DNA of 33,667 nucleotides, taken from contig NZ_NWUX01000035.1 of assembly GCF_002374315.1 (NCBI RefSeq), positions 1-33,667 on the forward strand, read 5' to 3'. Position numbers and translations under genes: made by a program. The notes beneath the pieces are model-generated. The model worked only from the letters and a program-made list of their open reading frames with translations. It was not told the DNA's origin and did not search any database. This DNA comes from Vreelandella nigrificans (GTDB taxonomy: Bacteria > Pseudomonadota > Gammaproteobacteria > Pseudomonadales > Halomonadaceae). Below are positions 24,782 through 31,773 of the stretch, one piece after another (position 1 is the first letter of the stretch; each line of letters starts with the position of its first letter).

Positions 24782-26659
24782 TTAACTGATAGCAAGATCG
24801 CGGCTCTCGACACCATCATTATCAAACTCGTCTTTAAACCTTTTCCCGTCTTTCAGCAACTTCTCATATAAGCCTATAAACCTATAATAATAACAAACAA
24901 CATGCTGTATGGTATCAATCCTGAACCAATGCCGTGTCAGTTTGAATCGTATACCACCGAGAGATTTTTCTGGATTAGGGGCAAAATAGAGTGACTCAGG
25001 TGAGTTTGCCAGAAGCATTGTTGCCCTAGTGGCTCTCACCAGGGCTGCTGCGTAATGCAGTGCCCTTTCCCCCTCTGCCATCTTCATGGCAAGGGCCAGT
25101 GCTGCAACCAACCCTTCCAAACGAGCGCCATCTGGATAAGGCAAATCACCATACTGATAATAGAACGCTCCGACATAGTCTGGGAAAAGTGCATCTTCTT
25201 TAGCGTACATCTGTTCAACCATTTTGTCAGCATCGCTGAACACAAAATCAGAGTACATCTTTTCCTGAAACTCCGGCATATCCCATAGCTCATTAATCGC
25301 CCCCATCAGCCATGCATCGGATGGCAGACTCGAGTAATGTGACGCATGGGTTATAGGTCTTTCGACCAGAAGAAAATGAAGGGCATGCTTTACTTTTTCT
25401 ATTGCATATTCTCGCCGCTCCCCTTCAACACCTACATACTTGAGGAACGTCGCAAGGCCAATCAGAGCTTCTCCAGGGTAGAAGAAGGAAAAATAATTCT
25501 CATTATCTTGGACAGCAACTTCCTTATCTAAATAGATATTGTAATATATGAACTCACCAGTATTTGTGATTTGTTCCAACAGGTGATTGAAGACCTCCTG
25601 CGCAATCGAGGCAAATCGATCATCGTTAAACACTGATTGATATAGGGAAAAAGCATACAATGCCAAACCAGAGCCGCCCAGCTTCGACTTTCTATTGTAA
25701 TAAACATATCGGCCAACTTGGCCATTAGGGGTTTTATAGCTCACCAGATTGTCGACGATGAAAACCATCATGTCATCAATTAATGGCTTAAGCTCTTGTC
25801 GCCCGTTCTGATAGGCCAACATTAAAGTGACAACTCCCCCCGCATGGCGAAGATCATTATAATAAGGGTTATTGACAGGGTCTCGCTTAGGGTGTTCGTG
25901 ATTACGTTCTGTATCCGCAGCAGCATCATAATAGTACAAAAAACGGTGGTCATCTCGGTGGTATTTGACGATATGATCTATTGCACGCTCACAGGTACGT
26001 TCCACATCTTCCATGGATGTTCTGCTTCGAACCGGATGCCCTCTATACAATCGGAGCCAGTTTTTCTCATAACTGACTATGCTCGTCGAGCGTATCTGTT
26101 CTATTTCACTAGATTCAAGCTCCATTCCTTTCGTCAAACGACGAATGTATTGAACCAACTGTTTTCTAGCATAGATGGATCTAACATACCCATCACCGGG
26201 AAGAAAAAAACGACTCTTGCCCTCTTTTCTAATAATCAACCCATCAACACCAAACTCAAATCGATTATCGTGGATCTGGCCAAACACAAGTTCATTGAGC
26301 TTGACCCGTTCACGATAAATACCAAAAAAATCTATTTGTATTCGGGCCTTATCTATATCGAAATCGCCAAACCTTGCATGATTCTTTACTACAGTCAGCG
26401 CGCGCTTCAAATTATCAACCAGCTCACCTCTTCGCCTAGCCACTAGAATCCTTTTTAGTCCAGGCTGATAAATAACTATCGCAACACCATCCTGATGTTC
26501 TTTGGGGATCAGAGAAAGCAGCTCTTTTAGTGAAATATCAACCCCCTCTAGAGACCTCTTATCACCGTCACTTCCTAGAAATTCTCTCACCAGTGCAGTA
26601 AGGGGATGCTGCCCGTCTTTACAACGACCAGATTCAAACAGTTCATACTCTGATAACAT
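24782..26659 (-). CDS. Stand-alone helical-barrel-like protein with AMMECR1-like N-terminus
   Basis: Residues about 55-175 of this 625-residue protein resemble AMMECR1-like domains in layout (VIYQPGLKRILVARRRGEL, then RFEFGVDGLIIRKEG and FFLPGDGYVRS). Residues about 215-605 look like an alpha/alpha toroid similar to the N-terminal two thirds of the 16731-19910 fusion, sharing NDLRHAGG (268-275), KLGGSG (326-331), YPGEALIGL (394-402) and HWFRIDTIQH (577-586). This fold is common in sugar-processing enzymes and epimerases, but no reaction can be assigned. No signal peptide is present. GGAG lies 6 bases before the ATG, and the gene starts 9 bases after the HlyD-family adaptor stop, so it belongs to the secretion operon. 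The acidic C-terminus is typical of a halophile. Its consistent partner is a MurF-like ligase. Confidence 0.8.
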   Translation of the reverse strand: MLSEYELFESGRCKDGQHPLTALVREFLGSDGDKRSLEGVDISLKELLSLIPKEHQDGVAIVIYQPGLKRILVARRRGELVDNLKRALTVVKNHARFGDFDIDKARIQIDFFGIYRERVKLNELVFGQIHDNRFEFGVDGLIIRKEGKSRFFLPGDGYVRSIYARKQLVQYIRRLTKGMELESSEIEQIRSTSIVSYEKNWLRLYRGHPVRSRTSMEDVERTCERAIDHIVKYHRDDHRFLYYYDAAADTERNHEHPKRDPVNNPYYNDLRHAGGVVTLMLAYQNGRQELKPLIDDMMVFIVDNLVSYKTPNGQVGRYVYYNRKSKLGGSGLALYAFSLYQSVFNDDRFASIAQEVFNHLLEQITNTGEFIYYNIYLDKEVAVQDNENYFSFFYPGEALIGLATFLKYVGVEGERREYAIEKVKHALHFLLVERPITHASHYSSLPSDAWLMGAINELWDMPEFQEKMYSDFVFSDADKMVEQMYAKEDALFPDYVGAFYYQYGDLPYPDGARLEGLVAALALAMKMAEGERALHYAAALVRATRATMLLANSPESLYFAPNPEKSLGGIRFKLTRHWFRIDTIQHVVCYYYRFIGLYEKLLKDGKRFKDEFDNDGVESRDLAIS

Positions 26660-26668
26660 TACTTTCTC

Positions 26669-27901
26669 CTATCTTTCTCTCAGCGCTTCTCGAGCGTGAT
26701 TCATTGGTTTTATTAGATAGTCAAAGACCGTTTTACTGCCCGTCCGTATATCAACGGTCGCAATCATGCCCGGCACAATAGCAAACTGTGTACCTGCATC
26801 ATTTTCTAAGGAATCGCTTTCAGTTCTTACAAATACACGGTAGTAAAAGATAGTAGGGTCTGCTTCATCCTGTACTGTATCAGGAGAAATCGTCACTACC
26901 TCCCCCTCCATTCCACCGTAAGTACTGTAATCGTAAGCCGTTATTTTAACGCTAGCAGACTGTCCAGGATGAATAAAAGCGATGTCTCGTGGCGAGATAC
27001 GCGCTTCAATTAGCAGTTGGTCATCCAAAGGCACAATCGTCATTAATCGGCCGTTGGGTGGAATAACGCCTCCCGTGGTTGTTACCTCAACATCTTTTAC
27101 CACCCCCCTTACTGGGGAACGCATTGTGAGCCGGGTCAGCGTATCCGAACGTCCCCGCACCACAGAAGAAAAAGCTTCAACATCAGCACGAGCTTTTGAA
27201 AGCTCTTCTCTAGCCAGGACAAAGTACTCTGACCGAACATCAGCGGCCTGAAGCTTAAGTTCTGACTCCTGGCGGCGCAGTCTTAATACTTCCACATTGC
27301 TTGCTGCCCCCACCTGCACCAAAGACCTTGTCAGCCCTAGCTCTTCACGCACTATTGCCAATGTCTCTTCAATACCTGAAAGCGAGCTCTCCAATGCTCT
27401 CGTTCTTGTTGTATACAGCAAACGTTCACGAGCAAGTAGGGCTGGATAGGCATTAAGCTCTTCAGGGAAACTCAAAGTCTCTTCATTTACCTCTGCTTCC
27501 AGTCTACTTACCCGAGCTAAGGCCGCACGGTATCTTGCCGCTGTTTCATCAACGCTAGATTCAGACTGTGTCGGATCTAATTGAGCAAGCACCTGCCCTG
27601 CTTCTACAATATCCCCTTCTCGTACGTTTAAAGTGGCTAGAATCCCCCCTTCAAGTGACTGAATAACTTGCTCTCTTGAAGACGGAATCACCTTGCCACC
27701 ACCTGAAGAAACTTCGACAAGTTCTGCAAAATAGGCCCATACCCCTAAACCTAAAAATACTGCCAGCACCCACCAGATAATACGCGTTGACCGCACTACT
27801 TTTGCATCGTCAATTTCCTGACTATAGCGCTGCTGATCACCTTTAAAATCAAGGAAGAGTAAGTTTTTTGAATCTGCTCTATAGTTGCCTGACTGCTTCA
27901 T
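26669..27901 (-). CDS. Type I secretion periplasmic adaptor, HlyD/LapC family
   Basis: The 410-residue membrane fusion protein has a cytoplasmic N-terminus of about 40 residues, one membrane helix (WWVLAVFLGLGVWAYFAEL), a lipoyl half-domain (SLEGGILATLNVREGDIVEAGQVLAQLDPTQ), a long coiled-coil hairpin (about 120-260), the second lipoyl half (MRSPVRGVVKDVEVTTTGGVI) and a beta-barrel domain (ISPRDIAFIHPGQSASVKITAYDYS). These are the regular parts of HlyD/AprE-type adaptors that link the ABC exporter to the TolC channel. Its ATG overlaps the exporter stop in an ATGA, and GGAGGAG lies before it. The complete three-part exporter here is expected to secrete the adhesin encoded directly upstream on the same strand. 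Confidence 0.95.
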   Translation of the reverse strand: MKQSGNYRADSKNLLFLDFKGDQQRYSQEIDDAKVVRSTRIIWWVLAVFLGLGVWAYFAELVEVSSGGGKVIPSSREQVIQSLEGGILATLNVREGDIVEAGQVLAQLDPTQSESSVDETAARYRAALARVSRLEAEVNEETLSFPEELNAYPALLARERLLYTTRTRALESSLSGIEETLAIVREELGLTRSLVQVGAASNVEVLRLRRQESELKLQAADVRSEYFVLAREELSKARADVEAFSSVVRGRSDTLTRLTMRSPVRGVVKDVEVTTTGGVIPPNGRLMTIVPLDDQLLIEARISPRDIAFIHPGQSASVKITAYDYSTYGGMEGEVVTISPDTVQDEADPTIFYYRVFVRTESDSLENDAGTQFAIVPGMIATVDIRTGSKTVFDYLIKPMNHAREALRER

Positions 27902-30108
27902 GATGGCTCCTCCCCACGCTTACCCTGCCTATTTTGTGACGAATTCACTTCACGCCTAGCTGTGGCCGGTTTACGTGTAAGCTGGGCAAGTACTTTATTT
28001 TTTTTGTCATCCATCACAATACAGCCGTTATCAACCACAATAATACGGTCAACTAAGCTTAATAACGCCATACGGTGTGTCGCTATCAGCATTGTTTTAT
28101 TTTTATCCAATGCGCTTAGTGATTGAATAATACGCTTTTCCGAGCCGTCATCCAGCGAGGCAGTAGGCTCATCAAGCAGTAGGACATTAGGTTTACGAAG
28201 GAAACTGCGCGCCAGTAACAGAGCTTGCTTCTGCCCCCCTGAAAGGCCAGTACCACCTTCAAGAATTACATGGTCCAGCCCATCTGGAAGCTTACGAATA
28301 AAATCTATCGCACCGGACATTTCTAAAGCATCGATTAAATCCTGATCCGAGGCTAGTGGCTTTGCCATTAGCAGATTTTCGCGAATAGCACCGTGAAAAA
28401 GTCTCGCGCTCTGACTAAGAAAAGATACATCGCGTCTTACATCAGCAGGGTCAATATGTGAAAGGCGAATACCATCTAGCGTCAACTCACCTTCCTGGGG
28501 TTCCAACATACCTGAACACGCCTGCAGTAGCGTAGACTTACCGGCACCATTACGCCCTAGTATGGCAATTCTCTCTCCTGGCTTTATCTGTAATGTCTTA
28601 ACATAAAGTGAAGGCCGTTTGGCATCATCGCTATACTTAAATTTGGCTTCATTAAATTGGAACTCACCATTCACAACAGGGCGATGTACACTTTTTTCTG
28701 TTTCAGGGTAGTCAGTAGAGCGTTGCATTATTTTGTTAAGCCCTTCAGTGGCAACCTTGGCTTGCTGCCACTTACTTAGCACTTGCGTCAAACCTGACAT
28801 AGGTGAAAGCATTCTAGAGGCCAAAATAGATGCCGCTACTAACGACCCCGTTGTTAAATCTCCAGACATTACCATTGGGGCACCAAACAACACTACCGTA
28901 GCGAAAACCCCTGTCGAAATAACGTGCCCCCAAACACTTAAGGAGTTTGTAATATATCTAATCCTTAAATTAACATCTGCAACTTCGGCATTGTAATGGT
29001 TCCACTGGCCTTGAAATCGTGGTTCTGCTTGTAATGCTTTGATATCATCCATGCCCTGTACAGATTCAACCAGCATGGCATTTCTTAATGAAGACTCCCG
29101 CATAGATTCATAAGCTAATACTTTTAGTTTACCCTGAACGAGAAGAGCAGGGAGCACTAACAAAACAAGCGCCATAATAGGGACCAATACTAAAGAGCCC
29201 GCGATATACCAAAAAACAAAACAAAATAAGATAAAAAAAGGCATATCTGAAAAGGCAGTGACAGTAGTGGATGTCATCAACTCTCTCACACGCTCCAATT
29301 CGCGAATTTGAGAAATAAAGGTACCCGTTGACGTAGGCCTTTGTGAGTTTTTAATTCTAAGCGCATGTCCAAATACCTTGTCAGACATGCGTAAATCAGC
29401 ACGTTTCCCCAACAAGTCTGTCACTCGCACTCTCATTCGTCTCAAAATAAAATCAAACAGGAGCGCAACGACAACGCCGCTAAACAGTACATAAAGTGTC
29501 GAGTAAGACTCGGCTGGTATCACACGATCATAGACTTGCCGTGTAAAGATGATCCCCGCCAGAGCTAAAGTATTCGCAAGTAAAGCGGCCAGCATGACAT
29601 GGCCATAAGGTTTAAAGTCCCGGAGAACAATTTTCCTTAGCCAGTTCTTCTCGTAAGGCTTTACATACTCATCTACTCGCGAATCTGGCACCGAGCGGGC
29701 AGGCCGGGGTATAAAAATACCTACAACATGCTGTTCAAGAACACTAAGGTCAAGCCTGCTTTTTATACCTTCTTCACCGCAATAGACTAACCCCACCTCA
29801 TTTTGACTGCTAAGCGTTTCCACAACAGCTAATTGACCATTCTCAAACTGCACAACAATAGGTAGCTGCCAAGGAGTAATAGATTTAGCTTTAAAGGGCT
29901 CGATAGTCAGCGTCATTCCAAGCTGATAAGCAATGCTACGGAGCGCATCAGGAAGTGCCAGATCTCGATACCACGCAGAACTGATTTTTGCATTTTCAGC
30001 TGAATAATCTAATCGATAATGGCGGGCCACCATCACCATGGCTTCTATCCAATGATCAAAATTTACGTCTTGCGTCTCGCTAGGGCCTTCCGGGCGCTCA
30101 TTTAGCAT
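27898..30108 (-). CDS. Type I secretion ABC exporter with C39-like domain, LapB family
   Basis: I start the protein at the ATG at 30108, with AAGGTG 6 bases before it; a GTG nine bases upstream would add three residues. Of about 736 residues, 1-140 form a C39-peptidase-like domain lacking the catalytic cysteine, so it docks rather than cleaves substrate. About 165-440 hold six membrane helices, and about 490-700 the ATPase with Walker A GRNGAGKST, signature LSGGQKQ, Walker B NVLLLDEPT and the H-loop ATHR. This composition is that of LapB/HlyB-type exporters for giant adhesins, which lack an N-terminal cleaved leader on the substrate. It overlaps the adaptor gene by 4 bases and follows the TolC-like gene by 60 bases. 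Confidence 0.95.
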   Translation of the reverse strand: MLNERPEGPSETQDVNFDHWIEAMVMVARHYRLDYSAENAKISSAWYRDLALPDALRSIAYQLGMTLTIEPFKAKSITPWQLPIVVQFENGQLAVVETLSSQNEVGLVYCGEEGIKSRLDLSVLEQHVVGIFIPRPARSVPDSRVDEYVKPYEKNWLRKIVLRDFKPYGHVMLAALLANTLALAGIIFTRQVYDRVIPAESYSTLYVLFSGVVVALLFDFILRRMRVRVTDLLGKRADLRMSDKVFGHALRIKNSQRPTSTGTFISQIRELERVRELMTSTTVTAFSDMPFFILFCFVFWYIAGSLVLVPIMALVLLVLPALLVQGKLKVLAYESMRESSLRNAMLVESVQGMDDIKALQAEPRFQGQWNHYNAEVADVNLRIRYITNSLSVWGHVISTGVFATVVLFGAPMVMSGDLTTGSLVAASILASRMLSPMSGLTQVLSKWQQAKVATEGLNKIMQRSTDYPETEKSVHRPVVNGEFQFNEAKFKYSDDAKRPSLYVKTLQIKPGERIAILGRNGAGKSTLLQACSGMLEPQEGELTLDGIRLSHIDPADVRRDVSFLSQSARLFHGAIRENLLMAKPLASDQDLIDALEMSGAIDFIRKLPDGLDHVILEGGTGLSGGQKQALLLARSFLRKPNVLLLDEPTASLDDGSEKRIIQSLSALDKNKTMLIATHRMALLSLVDRIIVVDNGCIVMDDKKNKVLAQLTRKPATARREVNSSQNRQGKRGEEPS

Positions 30109-30168
30109 TATATACACCTTAAACTCTAAGCAGATTGAAGTACTAAAACCGCAGACGACATGTAAAAA

Positions 30169-31605
30169 TTATGGTGAGAGACTAATTCCCTGAACGGTTT
30201 CATCACTTATATCAAACATACTACGAAACCCTGAAGACGCATAAAGGCAGTCAAGTTGAACGGCGTACATATCGTAACGTGCATTTTCTTGGTCAAAACG
30301 CGACTGATGTATTTCTTCCTCTGCGTTTAACAAATCCAGAAGTGAACGAGTTCCCAGCGATAAGTACTGCTGGCGATATAATTCCTGCGTCCTCACTATG
30401 CTGTTTGCCCTGGCTTCCAAAATATCAATACGGCTCAGCGCACCACGCGTTTGTTCCTGGGCATCTTGAATGCTTCTTTGCAGGCCAATTAAAATATTAT
30501 CTTTAGACGCTTCCAGGGCTTGCAGCACGTAATCTGCTGAACGCCGCTGTGCACGAGTGGCTCCCCCTTGATAAAGGCTGCTGGATAAATTCAACCGCAG
30601 CGAGACATCATTATCATCCCCATCTCCCGTTTGGTTAATAAATTGGTTGAACCTTGCTTCCGCCGAAAGTGTTGGGTAAAAGTCCGCTTGGCGCCTAGCT
30701 ATTTGAGCTCTTGCTTCCTCACGCTGCGCATCAGCTACCATGATTTCCGGCACGTTGTTAAATTGCTCAGAGGCTAATTCGCATACCTGCATTAAATCAT
30801 CAGCAAGAGAGTCTTTAACGCGAACGGGGCCGTCAGCACCTATTAGCCTACGCAAATTATTACGCCAAATAGTCAGTTGAGACTGAAACTGTTCACGTGT
30901 CGCTCTCGCAGCTTCCACCCTTGACTGGGCCTGAATCTCATCAGACTGTGTGCTTGCTCCAAGCTCGGCACGCCTAGCCGCCAGTGCCTGTAGGTCGCTG
31001 ACGCCGCTCACTTGTTCCTCTGCAATCGCTAGCAATGCTTCAAAACGCTGGATCTCAACTACTGTTTGAGCGACCTCAAGTGCTAGCTGGTCTATCGCCA
31101 AAAGCACTCTGGCCTGGTCACGCTCCACACCAAACTGCTCGGCTTTAACTTCGTTAGATACTTTTCCGAAGTCATAGAGCAGCTGGGAAGCGGTGACATT
31201 AAAGGCCTCTTCCGTTTGGCTGCTGGAGGTTCTGTACTCCGATGATATTCCAGCGTTAACTTGGGGTAGGTACCCAGAACGAGCCACCGCCACCTGCTCA
31301 TTTTGCTGATACAAACGCCCTAGTGTTTCTGTAATAGAGGGGTACCACGTAACAGCTTGCTGCACGGCGTCTTTCATTGTGAGGTTTTGAATAGCTTGAG
31401 CTGGTTGATTTGTTCCTTCCCCCAGCGTCGGCTGACTGCCCACTTGTGCCCACGTATTGTTTATCCCGCTCCACGACAAAAAACCGACTGCTAATGCACA
31501 TACAACGTGGGGGGTCTTTTTTATCTTGTCAGCACTGAGGTTTCTCATATTGCGCATCACTCCATTATTACTGTTTGCTACCTTAGCTGACGTTTCAAGC
31601 TTCAC
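30169..31605 (-). CDS. TolC-family outer membrane channel of the type I secretion system (LapE/AggA-like)
   Basis: The 478-residue protein starts at GTG 31605 with GGGAGG 8 bases before it. After a charged N-terminus of about 28 residues comes a signal peptide (VVCALAVGFLSWSG... ending near NTWAQ, residue 54). The mature part has the two-fold TolC repeat: NLTMKDAVQQAVTWYPSI, QLLYDFGKV (an outer-strand marker) and, in the second half, ADFYPTLSAEARFNQ, SSSLYQGGATRAQR, and RTQELYRQQYLSLGTRSLLDLLNAEEEIHQSR. It forms the outer membrane and periplasmic tunnel for adhesin export. The unusually long n-region of the signal peptide could also mean a later start, at Met17 or Met20. It is the first gene of the operon, 169 bases after the adhesin stop, with two terminator-like hairpins in the gap. 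Confidence 0.94.
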   Translation of the reverse strand: MKLETSAKVANSNNGVMRNMRNLSADKIKKTPHVVCALAVGFLSWSGINNTWAQVGSQPTLGEGTNQPAQAIQNLTMKDAVQQAVTWYPSITETLGRLYQQNEQVAVARSGYLPQVNAGISSEYRTSSSQTEEAFNVTASQLLYDFGKVSNEVKAEQFGVERDQARVLLAIDQLALEVAQTVVEIQRFEALLAIAEEQVSGVSDLQALAARRAELGASTQSDEIQAQSRVEAARATREQFQSQLTIWRNNLRRLIGADGPVRVKDSLADDLMQVCELASEQFNNVPEIMVADAQREEARAQIARRQADFYPTLSAEARFNQFINQTGDGDDNDVSLRLNLSSSLYQGGATRAQRRSADYVLQALEASKDNILIGLQRSIQDAQEQTRGALSRIDILEARANSIVRTQELYRQQYLSLGTRSLLDLLNAEEEIHQSRFDQENARYDMYAVQLDCLYASSGFRSMFDISDETVQGISLSP

Positions 31606-31619
31606 TTAAGCATCCTCCC

Positions 31620-31645
31620 AAAAATACCACAGCGGTTGGTGGTAT
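31620..31645 (-). terminator. Terminator-like hairpin just before the secretion operon start
   Basis: On the minus strand ATACCAC and GTGGTAT (plus-strand positions 31639-31645 and 31624-31630) form a perfect 7-bp stem with an 8-base loop, followed at once by five T and then the GGGAGG ribosome binding site of the TolC-like gene. Its place in the 5' leader suggests an attenuator or a hairpin that controls translation. Confidence 0.55.
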
Positions 31646-31705
31646 AGATGGCAAAAAACTTCATATCATCATTTTAATTAGCGGTTCACTCTTTTCCTCA
31701 GTTAA

Positions 31706-31737
31706 CCACAAAACACACCGGGCCCGAAGGCCCGGTG
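31706..31737 (-). terminator. Strong terminator after the large adhesin
   Basis: A perfect 9-bp stem, CACCGGGCC (31716-31724) with GGCCCGGTG (31729-31737), is closed by a tetraloop (TTCG on the transcribed sense). It is followed on the minus strand by TGTTTTG. It lies 36 bases after the adhesin stop and probably insulates the adhesin from the secretion genes. Confidence 0.85.
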
Positions 31738-31773
31738 CTTTGGCAGTTATTTATGCCAACGTTAGAGTACTAA

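Noticed and set aside
25844..26446. 200-codon plus-strand frame
   Set aside because: Antisense to the toroid gene, which has a good ribosome binding site, operon spacing and homology to the 1059-residue fusion.
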